A stretch of DNA of 64,000 nucleotides from CAYVBE01 sp964572825 (lineage in GTDB: Bacteria; Planctomycetota; Brocadiia; SM23-32): the NCBI GenBank assembly GCA_964572825.1, contig CAZNGS010000010.1, forward strand, positions 26,303-90,302, given 5' to 3'. Shown here in pieces: positions 16,888 to 26,717 of this stretch. A program made the translations under genes and the position numbers. Numbering within the stretch: the stretch's first letter is position 1; the number at the start of each line of letters is the position of its first letter. The notes beneath the pieces were generated by a model that worked only from the letters and a program-made list of their open reading frames with translations, made no database searches and had not been told where the DNA came from.

Positions 16888-18396
16888 ATGAAACGTATTG
16901 CAGTTTGTGCACTGTTTTTCCTGGTCGCCATGCCGGTGCTCGACGCAGATACTCGCCAGGCCACCGGAGTGAAGGTCGGCGAGGTGACTTCCACGTCGGC
17001 GATCGTCTGGGTGCGATTGACCGCGGGACCGCATCGCAACAACGACGGCATCGTGCCCGGGTCCGAAAGATGGGATGGGATGTTGGCGGAGCTGGCGGAG
17101 AGCCCGAATGCGCCCCCAGCGGACCTGTGGGTGCGCAGCAGGGCCGGCGGGAAGGTGCCTCCGCTGCCCGAGGAGCTGATCGGAAGGCTGGAGGGAGCCT
17201 GCTCCGGTGCCGAAGGGCTGGTGCGCGTTCGATACGGGACCGATCCGGGCCTTGCCGATGCCCGGCAGACCGACTGGATTCCCGTGTCCGCAGATACCGA
17301 CTATACGCACCAGTTTCACCTCCGGGACCTCCGGCCCGACACCGAGTATCACTATGAGACGCAGACGGCCGTTCCCGGTGGGCGGCCGGCGCATGGCGGC
17401 CTGCGCGGCAGGTTCCGGACGGCTCCCCGGCCCCACGAGGATGCCGAGGTGACCTTCGTGGTCATCACCGGGCAGATGTACTCCGACCAGGACCTTCCCT
17501 TCGGGCAGGGCTTCCGCGCTTATTCGGCCATGGCCGAGCTTGACCCCGCCTTCATCGTGCCCACGGGCGACACGGTCTATTACGACAACGACCGGGGCTG
17601 GGGCGGCATGATGGCCTGCTCCGCTGCCACCGCGCGATACAAGTGGCACCGCATGTACAGCATGCCCGGCCTTCTGCAGTTCCACCTGCGGGTGCCGGGT
17701 TACTGGGAGAAGGACGATCACGACGCCCTGAAGAACGACTGCTGGCCGGGACAGTCTTTCGGGGCGCTCACGTGGGAGCAGGGGCTGGCCGTCTTCCGGG
17801 AACAGGTGCCCATGAGCGAGAGGACCTACCGCACTTTCCGGTGGGGCAGCGGGCTGCAGATATGGCTGGTCGAGGGGCGCGATTTCCGCTCGCCCAACCG
17901 TATGCCGGACGGTCCGGACAAGACCATCTGGGGCGAGCGGCAGAAAAGCTGGCTGAAGCGTTCCATCCTCGCCAGCGACGCGGACTGGCGGGTCCTGGTC
18001 AGCCCGACTCCCATCGTGGGTCCCGACCGGCCGGGCAAAAAGGACAACCATTCGAACAGCAATTTCCAGCACGAGGGCGACGAGTTTCGCGCCTGGTGCC
18101 GGGATAACGTGCCGGACAACTTCTTCGTCGTCTGCGGCGACCGCCACTGGCAGTACCATTCGGTCGATCCGGAGACCGGGCTCAATGAGTTCTCCTGCGG
18201 GCCGATCAGCGATTCGCATGCGGGCGGCTGGAACCAGGGCAACTTCGTCGAGGACTACCACCGGTTTCTGCGCGTCAAGGGCGGCTTCCTTTCGGTCACC
18301 GTCGCGCCGCTGCCCGGGTCCAGCACCATCCGGTTCCGTCACCGTGACGTCGAGGGGTGTATCGTGAATGAAGTAACCTGGACGGAGGAGGATTGA
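16888..18396 (+). CDS. PhoD-family secreted phosphatase-like protein
   Basis: The product is 502 residues with a signal peptide (first ~20 residues) and a fibronectin-like N-terminal domain before a PhoD metallophosphatase core. Recognisable metal-site motifs are GDTVYYDND, WEKDDHDAL, VEGRDFRSPN and CGDRHWQYHS. PhoD enzymes hydrolyse phosphomonoesters and diesters outside the cytoplasm using Ca and Fe. It starts 16 nt after the lactonase gene with a strong GGGAGGAG site, so the two are probably co-transcribed. A catabolic rather than phosphate-starvation role is suggested by context only. Confidence 0.82.
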   Translation: MKRIAVCALFFLVAMPVLDADTRQATGVKVGEVTSTSAIVWVRLTAGPHRNNDGIVPGSERWDGMLAELAESPNAPPADLWVRSRAGGKVPPLPEELIGRLEGACSGAEGLVRVRYGTDPGLADARQTDWIPVSADTDYTHQFHLRDLRPDTEYHYETQTAVPGGRPAHGGLRGRFRTAPRPHEDAEVTFVVITGQMYSDQDLPFGQGFRAYSAMAELDPAFIVPTGDTVYYDNDRGWGGMMACSAATARYKWHRMYSMPGLLQFHLRVPGYWEKDDHDALKNDCWPGQSFGALTWEQGLAVFREQVPMSERTYRTFRWGSGLQIWLVEGRDFRSPNRMPDGPDKTIWGERQKSWLKRSILASDADWRVLVSPTPIVGPDRPGKKDNHSNSNFQHEGDEFRAWCRDNVPDNFFVVCGDRHWQYHSVDPETGLNEFSCGPISDSHAGGWNQGNFVEDYHRFLRVKGGFLSVTVAPLPGSSTIRFRHRDVEGCIVNEVTWTEED

Positions 18397-18543
18397 GTTT
18401 CCCGGTCATCTCGCCCGGACCTTTGCACGGCTCACGCAAACGGTTTAGCATTCACGGAGAAGCTGCGAGGGCGACAAGATGGCGCCTTCCCGCCCGCGTT
18501 TTCCTGCCGGCGTGTCGATAATCCATTTGGAGGTGTTTGAGTC

Positions 18544-20067
18544 ATGGCCGTCGTCGAGAGAAGAAACAAGGTCCTCTTCCTCCCCGTCGTCCGGGGGAGG
18601 GCGTACAACCTTGACCTCACCAAGAGGGCAAAATCCAGCCTGCGAGAAGCCTGCGACGCCTTCGGCATCGATGGGATTTTCCCGGCCGACGACGCGTACA
18701 CGGAGGGCCTGATCGCCGAGGCCAGCGAGGCGGCGGACTTCTACAGGGCCTGGCGGTCGCAGATGGCCGACATCAAGGCGCTTATCGCGTTCAGCGGCGA
18801 CTTTATGCGCGAGCGGGCCGTCCAGGACACCATGCGCCTGCTGCCGGAGGATGTCCCCGCGTTCCTGATGGTCAACAACGACGACCCGGCGGACATGAGC
18901 AGCGGGAAAGTGGGTGACGCCCTGTGCGGAAGCCTTTCGGTTCATCACAACGCGCGCATGCTGGGCCGGCCGCTGGTGCGCTCGTGCCGAATCGACATGA
19001 CCGACCGAAGCATCCTGGAGGACTTCCTGGGGCGGTACAGGCAGGTCTTCGACGGCATCGAGGTCATGCGCAACATGCGCGTCGCCATGCTGGGCGTAAA
19101 CCCGGATTCTTTCGCGACCACGTTCTCGAACCAGCTCAAGCTGTTCGAGCTGGGCTTCTCGCTCCATACCTACGAATTGATGACCATGTGGGGGGACACT
19201 GTGCTGGGGAGCCTGGTGCAGGATGGGGAAACGACTTGCCAGGGCCCCTTCGGCGAGATTCGCCTGTGGAGACCCATCGCCCGGGGCGACGAGAGGGTGG
19301 AGCAGATAAAGCAGAAACTCGCGGAGCTGTTCGACGAGTTGCCGGAGGAGGAGAAGGTGGACCGTATCGCCCGGGGCTACCTGTGGATCAAGGACGTCTT
19401 CGAGCGGGACGGCATTGACGTGGGGGCCATTCACTGCTGGTCAGAATTCCCCAGGTTCTACGGTTTTGCTCCCTGCACCATTGCGATGCTGGCCAACCTT
19501 CTGGAGCAGAAGCCGGTGGTCTGCGAGCAGGACATATGCCACGCCATCATGGCCAGGCTGGCATGGGAGATGACCGGGGAGGCGGGAGTGATTCTGGACA
19601 TTAACAATAACGGCTGGGACCCGCGCGTGTTCAACGTCTTCCACTGCTCGCAGACACCCACGAACTGGCTCAGCGGCCGCAGGTGCGTCGGCGGCTGGGG
19701 CAGCATCGAGGGAGCAATCGGGCCGGTGCCGTTCACGGCCATCTCGGCCGCCACAACCTCGAATGCCTTCAAGGCGACGGTTTTCCACGGCCAGTTCCTG
19801 CGCCGCCAGCCGGCGCGGCGCGGGTCCAGCGGCTGGGCCTTCGTCCCAAACCTGCAGGAGGTGCTGAAGGCCATTGAGAGGTCGGGCATTCACCATTTCG
19901 TCGCCATGAAAGGCCACCGGGCCGACCAGGTGGCCGCCGCGCTGGAGTTCCGGGGACTCGAAGTGAAACAACTCGCCGACGAGCTGCCTGACCTCGATAC
20001 GATAGAAGCCGAATTGCCCGATCCCGATCGGGGAGATATGCCCGGGCGTAAGATCTTCTCCCAATGA
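18544..20067 (+). CDS. L-fucose isomerase-like protein
   Basis: The product is a 507-residue cytoplasmic protein with the fucose/arabinose-isomerase-like fold. The N-terminal half has a substrate-sensing Rossmann-like region (FLMVNNDDPADMSSGKVGDAL); the C-terminal half has the isomerase pattern (CWSEFPRFYGFAPC, EQDICHAIMARLAWEMTG, DINNNGWDPRVFNVFHCSQTP, GQFLRR). Members interconvert aldoses and ketoses with Mn. An excellent GGAGGT site lies at 18530-18535. It is immediately upstream of the glycyl-radical enzyme, with 36 nt between. It is distantly related to the protein at 34019-35476. Isomerase activity on a specific sugar is not established. Confidence 0.7.
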   Translation: MAVVERRNKVLFLPVVRGRAYNLDLTKRAKSSLREACDAFGIDGIFPADDAYTEGLIAEASEAADFYRAWRSQMADIKALIAFSGDFMRERAVQDTMRLLPEDVPAFLMVNNDDPADMSSGKVGDALCGSLSVHHNARMLGRPLVRSCRIDMTDRSILEDFLGRYRQVFDGIEVMRNMRVAMLGVNPDSFATTFSNQLKLFELGFSLHTYELMTMWGDTVLGSLVQDGETTCQGPFGEIRLWRPIARGDERVEQIKQKLAELFDELPEEEKVDRIARGYLWIKDVFERDGIDVGAIHCWSEFPRFYGFAPCTIAMLANLLEQKPVVCEQDICHAIMARLAWEMTGEAGVILDINNNGWDPRVFNVFHCSQTPTNWLSGRRCVGGWGSIEGAIGPVPFTAISAATTSNAFKATVFHGQFLRRQPARRGSSGWAFVPNLQEVLKAIERSGIHHFVAMKGHRADQVAAALEFRGLEVKQLADELPDLDTIEAELPDPDRGDMPGRKIFSQ

Positions 20068-20103
20068 GATAATGCGGCAGTTGCGCAGGCCGCGGGTGGC
20101 CCG

Positions 20104-22494
20104 ATGATGCAAGAACGAATCCGTTTGCTGCGCGATCACATCCGCTTCCTCAACGACGCCGGAGTGCGCCAGACGCTCTTTTACCGGCTCGCGGCTCAAT
20201 CGCTGAGGGAGACCGCCGGGGAGCCTCTGCCGACCCGCCGCGCGAAGGCTTTTGCGCACCTGCTGGACGAGGTGGAGCAGGTGGTGCTGCCCCACGAGCT
20301 GCGTGCGGGCTCCATCCTGGGCCTGTGGCCGCTGGTTGACAACCCGCTTTCGCCGGACGAACAGGAGCGCGAAGCCGTCGATGTCCTGCAGCGGTATCTC
20401 CGGCGCAAGCGAAGCGGCGAGATTCCTTCGCAGCGCGTGAAGCGCGGCCGGTGGGCGATGATCGCCCGCGACCATTACGACAACAGCGTGCCCTTCCGCG
20501 ACCTGCAACGTCTGATAGGCGAGATGCAGGCGCGCTTTGCGGGCTCCGATGACCTGCAGGACTACGAGGTGGCCCGTGAGCTGGAGCGGCATTTCAGCTT
20601 CGACTACGGCCAGGAGGGCCGGATCGTCCGCGAACTGCCCTGGGCCGTCGCCAATCATCTGGATCTCAATTACGCCCGGGTGGTCGATCGCGGCCTGGGG
20701 GATATCCATCGCGAGGTGACGGACCGGTTGGCGCGCGCGACCGGCGAGACGCGCACCTTCTACGAGTCCTGCCGGATCGCTCTGGACGCCGCCATCCGGT
20801 TCATCAGGCGCTACGCCGGGGCCCTCCGGGCAGCCGGTCGGGCGCCGGAGATCGGTGAAGGGCGCGCGACCGAGCTGGAGGAGATGGCCGGGGTGGTCGA
20901 GTACATAGCGCGGGCCGCTCCCAGGAGCTTTCGCGAGGCCATTCAGCTCGTCTGGATGGTGCACATCGTCGGCAATCTGGCCGGCGGCTCGGCCATGTCG
21001 TTCGCACGGTTCGACCAGTACATGTTCCCTTTCTATCGCGATGATCTGGCGGCCGGGCGGACGACACGAGAGGAGGCGAAAACCCTTCTGAGCTGCCTCT
21101 GGCTCAAGGTGAACGAGCCCAAGATGCGCACGGTGCAGAGCATGTGTCTGGGGGGAACCACGCCGGAGGGCACCGACGCGGCCAACGAACTGACCGACCT
21201 CTGCCTGGAGGTCTGCGGAGAGCTTCGTCAGCCCTATCCCAACACCTCGGTCCGGCTGGCCCCGGAAAGCCCCGAATGGCTTTACGACCGGGCCGCCGAG
21301 ACCGTCGGACTCGGCCTTGGCCAGCCCATGCTGCTCAATGACTCGATGTGGGTGCCCAACCTTGGCCGGCGGGGCTATGCGGAGGAAGATGCGCGACAAT
21401 ACTACAACATGGGCTGCACGGAGATCATGGTGCAGGGCATGATGAGCAACTGGGCCTGGTGCGGCGGCGTGCACCTGCCCGGACTGCTGGAGCTGGTCTT
21501 CCGGAACGGCGAGGAGAACCTGGCGGGGGAGACAGGCATCCCTACGGGGACGCTCGATTCTTTGGAGACCTTCCAGCAGTTCTTCGAGGCGTTTTGCGAA
21601 CAGCTCCGGCATCGGATCGGACTGGTCCGGGAGAACGCGCGCAGCCAGTATGAGGCCAGGAGGGGGCGGTGGTACGACCCCTTCGCCTCCGCGCTCATCG
21701 ATGATTGCCTGGAACGGGGGCGCGACCTGTTCCAGGGCGGATGCCGCTACCCGCCGCTGCGCGCCATCAGCGCCTACGGGCTGGCCACCGCGGCGGACTC
21801 CCTGATGGCGGTCAAGAAGTTCGTCTTTGATGAAGATCGGATTACCCTTCAGGACCTCTGGGAAGCCCTGAAGGCGGACTTTTCCGGCCACGAGCGCCTG
21901 CAGGCCGCCCTGGTGGAGGAGTCGCGGGCTTACGGGAACGATATCGACGAGGTGGACGAACTTGCATGCCGTATCTTCAATTTCTACGCGGACACCGTTC
22001 ACGCCCAGAACGACGGGGAGATCCCGGGCACCTTTGCCACGAGCCTCTTCAGCTACACCCATCACGTCCACGCGGGCGAGCAGATAGCCGCCACGCCCGA
22101 CGGCCGCAACAGCCGGGAGCCGGAGAGTGACACCGTCGCCCCGAGCCAGGGCAGGGATGTTTGCGGGCCAACCGCTGTGCTCAATTCGGTGGCGAAGCTC
22201 GACCATTCCAGGATCACCGCTGCCTATGCGCTCAACATGAAGCTGAACCCCACGCTGGTGGCGGGTCAGCGCGGTTCCGACGCCCTGAAGTCACTGATCC
22301 GCGGGTACTTCGACATGGGCGGAGGGCAGATACAATTCAACTTCGTGGACACCGACGTGCTGCGCGACGCCCAGAAGCATCCGGACAAACATCGCAACCT
22401 GATCGTGCGGGTGGCCGGCTTCTGCGAGTTCTTCACCAGCATCGATCGGGAGCTTCAGAACGAGATCATCAGCCGCACCGCTCACGGCGCCTGA
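20104..22494 (+). CDS. glycyl-radical enzyme (dehydratase/lyase-like)
   Basis: The product is a 796-residue cytoplasmic enzyme of the pyruvate formate-lyase superfamily. The catalytic cysteine is Cys 438 in NMGCTEIM, followed by Glu 440 as in the eliminase subfamily (GCxE), and the radical glycine is Gly 772 in RVAGF near the C-terminus. Pyruvate formate-lyase has two adjacent cysteines at the active site, which this protein lacks. Known GCxE members are glycerol, propanediol, choline, hydroxyproline and related lyases, usually GCVE; Thr in the third position is less usual. No microcompartment shell gene is near. The isomerase upstream and dehydrogenases downstream suggest a sugar or polyol substrate. 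The activase is at 9368-10303. Confidence 0.9.
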   Translation: MMQERIRLLRDHIRFLNDAGVRQTLFYRLAAQSLRETAGEPLPTRRAKAFAHLLDEVEQVVLPHELRAGSILGLWPLVDNPLSPDEQEREAVDVLQRYLRRKRSGEIPSQRVKRGRWAMIARDHYDNSVPFRDLQRLIGEMQARFAGSDDLQDYEVARELERHFSFDYGQEGRIVRELPWAVANHLDLNYARVVDRGLGDIHREVTDRLARATGETRTFYESCRIALDAAIRFIRRYAGALRAAGRAPEIGEGRATELEEMAGVVEYIARAAPRSFREAIQLVWMVHIVGNLAGGSAMSFARFDQYMFPFYRDDLAAGRTTREEAKTLLSCLWLKVNEPKMRTVQSMCLGGTTPEGTDAANELTDLCLEVCGELRQPYPNTSVRLAPESPEWLYDRAAETVGLGLGQPMLLNDSMWVPNLGRRGYAEEDARQYYNMGCTEIMVQGMMSNWAWCGGVHLPGLLELVFRNGEENLAGETGIPTGTLDSLETFQQFFEAFCEQLRHRIGLVRENARSQYEARRGRWYDPFASALIDDCLERGRDLFQGGCRYPPLRAISAYGLATAADSLMAVKKFVFDEDRITLQDLWEALKADFSGHERLQAALVEESRAYGNDIDEVDELACRIFNFYADTVHAQNDGEIPGTFATSLFSYTHHVHAGEQIAATPDGRNSREPESDTVAPSQGRDVCGPTAVLNSVAKLDHSRITAAYALNMKLNPTLVAGQRGSDALKSLIRGYFDMGGGQIQFNFVDTDVLRDAQKHPDKHRNLIVRVAGFCEFFTSIDRELQNEIISRTAHGA

Positions 22495-22525
22495 GGGTGC
22501 GGGGACACGCACTGAGGAGACGCGC

Positions 22526-23545
22526 ATGAAAGCCGTCGCAGCGCTGAGGGAAGGCCAGGTAGAGGTGGTGGACATCCCCCGTCCGGAATACGCCGACTAC
22601 GAATGCCTCGTGAGAGTGAAAGCCTGCGGTATCTGCAACAGCACTGACCTGAAGATCATCGATAATGAGCTGAGCGACTGGGAAGTGTCCTACCCCTGCA
22701 TCCTGGGTCACGAGAGTGTTGGAGAAGTCGTCGAGGTCGGCGACAGGGTCAAATACATCCAGCCGGGCGACGTCTTCACCAATCCCATCGGGCGCCACGC
22801 GGTGGGCAGCCGGTACAGGGCGATGTTCGGGGCGATGAAGGATTACGCCATTGTCCAGGACCACCGGGCGATGGACGAGCTGGGGCTCGACCGGGGCCTT
22901 TACACCGGTTTCTGGACACGGCCCGTGTCGGCCGAGATTGGCCTCGAGGATGCCACCCTCCTCCTCACCTTCAAGGAAACCTACAGCGCACTGAGCAACT
23001 TCGGCTTTCGCTCCGGCATGGACGCACTGGTCCATGGTGACGGACCGGTGGGCCTGGCGCTGGTTACTTTCCTGCGTATGGGCGGGGCCGGATGGGTCGG
23101 CTGCGTGGGGCATCACGACGACCGTTTGGAAAGAGCATCAGAGATCGGTGGCGCCGACCTGACGGTTAACTCGAACACACAGGAAGTGGATGAAGCACTC
23201 GGCGATCGGAAGTTCGACATGGTCATCGACGCCGTAGGCAAGACGCGGGTCGTCCTGGACAGCTCCCGGCGGCTCAAGCCCGGAGGGAAGGTCTGCATCT
23301 ACGGGGTGCTGAAGAAGAAGGACTCCACCATATCCCTGCTCGATCTGCAGAACCACACCTCGATTCACATGCTCAACTGGCCGGTTGGCGAGCACGAGGT
23401 GCACGACGAGGTCGTCCGCATGGTCCTCGACGGTCAGATCAACCCGAAGGACTTCTACAGCCATGTCATGGCCGTGGACGAGGCGCCGGAGGCCATCCGG
23501 AAGATCCGGGCGCGAGAGGCATTCAAGGTGGTGCTCACTTTTTGA
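22526..23545 (+). CDS. zinc-type medium-chain alcohol dehydrogenase, copy 1
   Basis: The product is a 339-residue MDR-family oxidoreductase. Catalytic-zinc ligands fit Cys 37 (ACGICNSTD) and His 62-Glu 63 (GHESVGEVVEVG); the NAD-binding segment is GDGPVGLALVTFLRMGGAG. The four-cysteine structural-zinc loop of classical alcohol dehydrogenases is missing. It starts 31 nt after the glycyl-radical gene. A close paralog follows at 24715, with an enolase-superfamily dehydratase between them. Probable role: oxidation or reduction of a hydroxyl in the same sugar-acid pathway. Confidence 0.8.
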   Translation: MKAVAALREGQVEVVDIPRPEYADYECLVRVKACGICNSTDLKIIDNELSDWEVSYPCILGHESVGEVVEVGDRVKYIQPGDVFTNPIGRHAVGSRYRAMFGAMKDYAIVQDHRAMDELGLDRGLYTGFWTRPVSAEIGLEDATLLLTFKETYSALSNFGFRSGMDALVHGDGPVGLALVTFLRMGGAGWVGCVGHHDDRLERASEIGGADLTVNSNTQEVDEALGDRKFDMVIDAVGKTRVVLDSSRRLKPGGKVCIYGVLKKKDSTISLLDLQNHTSIHMLNWPVGEHEVHDEVVRMVLDGQINPKDFYSHVMAVDEAPEAIRKIRAREAFKVVLTF

Positions 23546-23557
23546 CCGGAGACGAGC

Positions 23558-24718
23558 ATGAAGATAGCGGAGGTCGAGATACACGACCTGCAGATGGGAG
23601 AGACCCGGCGCGGCTGGAACCCCGTGATCGTCCGTCTCAACACGGATGATGGCGTGAGCGGCGTGGGAGAGGTCGCTCTCGCCTACGGTGTGGGCTCGGG
23701 CGCGGCCATCGGAATGGTGCGCGACCTGGTGGAGAGCTTCCTGCTGGGGGCGAATCCTTTCGAGATCGAGAAGCTCTGGGACGCCATGTTCCGGGGCACC
23801 TTCTGGGGACAGGGCGGCGGCCCGGTCGTCTACGGCGCTATGAGCGCCATCGACGAGGCACTGTGGGACATAAAAGGCAAGGCACTGGGCGTGCCCGTCT
23901 ACGAGCTGCTGGGCGGCAGGTGCCGCGACAAACTGCGGGTCTATGCCAACGGCTGGTATCACGGACACGCGGAGCCGGAGGAATACGGCGAATGGGCCGT
24001 TCGGGTGCAGGAAGACGGCTACACCGCCACCAAATTCGACCCCTTCTCGGTCGCTGCGGACGGTACCGAAGGGCACGTCCCCCGCGCGCTGGGCGGCGAC
24101 CGCATCCAACTGGCCTACGACCGGGTAAGGGCGGTCCGCGACGCGGTGGGGCCGGAGTTCGACATCCTGATCGAGGTGCACGGGAACCTGGGCACCTCAT
24201 CCGCCATCGAAGCCGGGAAGAGGCTGGAAGAACTCGATCCATTCTTCTACGAAGAGCCCGTTGACGCCATGAACGTGGACAGCATGAAAAAGGTGGCCGA
24301 CAACGTGGCCATCCCCATCGCGGCCGGCGAACGGCTCTACACGCGCTACGGCTTCCGGCAATACGTGGAGAAGCAGGCAATTGACATCCTGCAGCCGGAC
24401 CTGGGACTGGCCGGCGGCATCACGGAGACCAAGAAGATCGCCGCCCACGCACAGACCTACAACCTGCACGTCCAGCCGCACAACTGCGCCTCCGCCGTGG
24501 CGACCTTCCCGGCCGTTCACCTCGATGCCGCCATCACGAACTTTATCATCCAGGAGATATTCCCCTACCGGAGCGGCGACAGCGTGGACCTGGTGACGAA
24601 CCCGCTGGAAAAGAGGGTGCAGGGCGGTTACCTGGAGGTCCCGTCCGACCCCGGCCTGGGAGTGGAGCTGAACGAAGAAGTGCTTTCCCGATACCCCTGC
24701 ATTCACGTGAAACCATGA
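23558..24718 (+). CDS. enolase-superfamily sugar-acid dehydratase (mandelate racemase/galactonate dehydratase type)
   Basis: The product is 386 residues with the N-terminal capping domain and a C-terminal TIM barrel. Metal ligands fit Glu 206 (LIEVHGNL), Glu 232 or Glu 233 (FYEEPVD) and Glu 258 (AAGERLYTR), with His 308 in VQPHNCASAV as a likely base and Lys 159 in TKFDPF. The EVHG and QPHN signatures recall galactonate/rhamnonate-type acid-sugar dehydratases, which remove water from an aldonate to give a 2-keto-3-deoxy acid using Mg. Its stop overlaps the start of the next dehydrogenase (ATGA). The exact sugar acid is not assignable from sequence alone. Confidence 0.82.
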   Translation: MKIAEVEIHDLQMGETRRGWNPVIVRLNTDDGVSGVGEVALAYGVGSGAAIGMVRDLVESFLLGANPFEIEKLWDAMFRGTFWGQGGGPVVYGAMSAIDEALWDIKGKALGVPVYELLGGRCRDKLRVYANGWYHGHAEPEEYGEWAVRVQEDGYTATKFDPFSVAADGTEGHVPRALGGDRIQLAYDRVRAVRDAVGPEFDILIEVHGNLGTSSAIEAGKRLEELDPFFYEEPVDAMNVDSMKKVADNVAIPIAAGERLYTRYGFRQYVEKQAIDILQPDLGLAGGITETKKIAAHAQTYNLHVQPHNCASAVATFPAVHLDAAITNFIIQEIFPYRSGDSVDLVTNPLEKRVQGGYLEVPSDPGLGVELNEEVLSRYPCIHVKP

Positions 24719-25743
24719 AAGCAGTCGCGGCGCCGAGAAAAGGCAAGGTGGAAGTGGTGGACGTGCCGATGCCCCACGTCGAGGATTACGAAGCCCTGGT
24801 CCGGGTCCGGGCCTGCGGCCTGTGCAACGCGACGGACCTGAAGATCATCGACGATCACCTCAGCAACTGGAAGGTCGACTACCCGGTCATCCTGGGCCAC
24901 GAGGGGGTCGGGGAGGTGGTGGAGGTCGGCAGCAAGGTGCGGAACATCCAGGTGGGAGACCGCTTCACCAATCCCTACGGCCGGATCGAGCCCGGCACCC
25001 CCTACAACCGGATGTGGGCCGGGATGGTGGAGTACGCGATCGTCCAGGACCAGGAGGTGGCGGAGGAGCTGGGCGTGGACCGGTCCAGGCGCGTCGGCGC
25101 CCGGCCCCGTGTTCCGGCCGACGTATCATTCGCGGACGCCTCGATCCTCCTGACCCTCAAGGAGTGCTACAGCGGCATCCACAACCCGGGTTTCGAAGAA
25201 GGGATGGACGTGCTGGTCTACGGCGACGGCCCCGTGGGCCGCGCGCTGGTGCGCTTCATGCGGCTGGGCGGTGCCGGCTGGCTCGGCTGCGTCGGACATC
25301 ACGACGACCGCCTGAAAGGCGTCAAGGAGGTCGGCGGCGCCGACCTGGTGGTCAATTCCCACAGGGAGGACGTGGACGATGCCCTCGGGGAGCGCGAGTT
25401 CGACATGGTGATCGACGCGGTCGGTTCGACGCAGATCATCCTGGAGAGCTCGGCACGGCTCAAGCCCGGCGGAAAAGTATGCGTCTATGGCGTGCTCAAG
25501 CCGGATGACTGCACGATATCGCTGCTGGAACTGAAAAACCACACCGCCGTGCACATGCTGAACTTCCCCCACCGGGAGGGTGCCGTGCACGCCGAGGTGG
25601 TGGAGATGGTGCAGAGCGGTCGCATCGATCCGCGAAACTACTACAGCCACACCGTGCCCATCGAGGAAGCCCCCCGGGGCGTGGAGATGATCCGGTCGCG
25701 CGAGGCCCTGAAGGTAGTTTTCACAATGCACGGGAAGCCATGA
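24715..25743 (+). CDS. zinc-type medium-chain alcohol dehydrogenase, copy 2
   Basis: The product is a 342-residue paralog of the 22526 gene: MKAVAAPRKGKVEVVDVP against MKAVAALREGQVEVVDIP, RACGLCNATDLKIIDDHLSNW against KACGICNSTDLKIIDNELSDW, and the same GDGPVG cofactor site. Zinc ligands are conserved, and the structural-zinc loop is absent here too. It overlaps both neighbours by ATGA. The divergence between the pair is concentrated at residues around 90-130, the substrate-side loop, so they may act on different substrates or stereoisomers. Confidence 0.8.
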   Translation: MKAVAAPRKGKVEVVDVPMPHVEDYEALVRVRACGLCNATDLKIIDDHLSNWKVDYPVILGHEGVGEVVEVGSKVRNIQVGDRFTNPYGRIEPGTPYNRMWAGMVEYAIVQDQEVAEELGVDRSRRVGARPRVPADVSFADASILLTLKECYSGIHNPGFEEGMDVLVYGDGPVGRALVRFMRLGGAGWLGCVGHHDDRLKGVKEVGGADLVVNSHREDVDDALGEREFDMVIDAVGSTQIILESSARLKPGGKVCVYGVLKPDDCTISLLELKNHTAVHMLNFPHREGAVHAEVVEMVQSGRIDPRNYYSHTVPIEEAPRGVEMIRSREALKVVFTMHGKP

Positions 25744-26717
25744 AGATCGTCGTTCTTGACGGCCACACGCTGAACCCCGGTGACCTGAGCTGGGATGACC
25801 TTCGGGAACTCGGGGAGTGCACCGTGTATGAAAGAACGCCGCCGGAATTGACGGTGGAGCGTGCGCGCGGCGCTGAGATTATCATCACCAACAAGGTAGC
25901 CATCGATCGGCCGGTCATGGACCGGTTGCCGAACCTGCAGTACATCGGAGTGACCGCCACCGGATACGACATGGTGGACGTCGAAGCAGCGGCAGAGCGC
26001 GGAATCCCGGTGAGCAACGTGCCGACCTACGGGACGGCCTCGGTGGCGGAGATGGTCTTCGCGCTGCTGTTCGAGCTGGTGCGCAGGGTCGCGCACCACG
26101 CCCGGACGGTCCGTGAGGGCGGGTGGGCCCAGAGCCCGGATTTCTGCTACTGGGGTTACCCTCAGATCGAACTGGCCGGCCGCACGATGGGCATCGTGGG
26201 CTTCGGACGAATCGGGCGGCGGGTCGCGCAGGTCGCAACCGCCTTCGGCATGGAGGTGGTCGCGTATGACGTGGAGCCCCCCGACGACCTGCCGCAGGGC
26301 GTCAGGCTGGCCGATCTGAAGGGCGTTCTCAGCCAGTCCGACGTCGTCTCCTTGCACGTTCCGCTCACGGCCGAGACGCACGGATTGATGGATGCAGAGC
26401 GTCTGTCGCTGATGAAGCCCACGGCCTACCTGGTCAACACCAGCCGCGGACCCGTTGTGGACGAGGAGGCCCTGGCGGAGGCGCTGGGAAATGAACGCCT
26501 GGCGGGGGCCGGACTGGACGTTCTGGCCGGGGAGCCGCCGGATGAGGACTCCCCGCTGCTGAGCGCACCGAACTGTTTCATCACGCCGCACATCGCCTGG
26601 GCCACCGCCGCGGCCCGGCAGCGTCTGATGGACACGAGCGTCCAGAACCTGGGCGCCTTCCTGCGGGGAGAGCTGCAGAACATCATCAACGAAATCGGGC
26701 TTGAGGAGACCACATGA
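25740..26717 (+). CDS. D-2-hydroxyacid dehydrogenase (glycerate/hydroxypyruvate reductase type)
   Basis: The product is 325 residues. It has the NAD-binding motif GFGRIG at 154-159 and the family's catalytic trio: Arg 236 (NTSRGPVVDE), Glu 265 (DVLAGEPP) and His 284 (TPHIAWAT). Such enzymes interconvert 2-keto and D-2-hydroxy acids. It is translationally coupled on both sides, with ATGA overlaps at 25740-25743 and 26714-26717. In context it would reduce a glycerate- or lactate-like product of sugar-acid breakdown. Confidence 0.87.
   Translation: MKIVVLDGHTLNPGDLSWDDLRELGECTVYERTPPELTVERARGAEIIITNKVAIDRPVMDRLPNLQYIGVTATGYDMVDVEAAAERGIPVSNVPTYGTASVAEMVFALLFELVRRVAHHARTVREGGWAQSPDFCYWGYPQIELAGRTMGIVGFGRIGRRVAQVATAFGMEVVAYDVEPPDDLPQGVRLADLKGVLSQSDVVSLHVPLTAETHGLMDAERLSLMKPTAYLVNTSRGPVVDEEALAEALGNERLAGAGLDVLAGEPPDEDSPLLSAPNCFITPHIAWATAAARQRLMDTSVQNLGAFLRGELQNIINEIGLEETT

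Noticed and set aside
19441..22206. Long minus-strand open frame of about 921 codons opposite the glycyl-radical enzyme
   Set aside because: Its translation is low-complexity and matches no family; the sense strand has intact catalytic motifs.
18544..22494. Bacterial microcompartment locus around the glycyl-radical enzyme
   Set aside because: No shell-protein genes (BMC-H, BMC-P) are present in the window and the enzyme shows no obvious encapsulation peptide.
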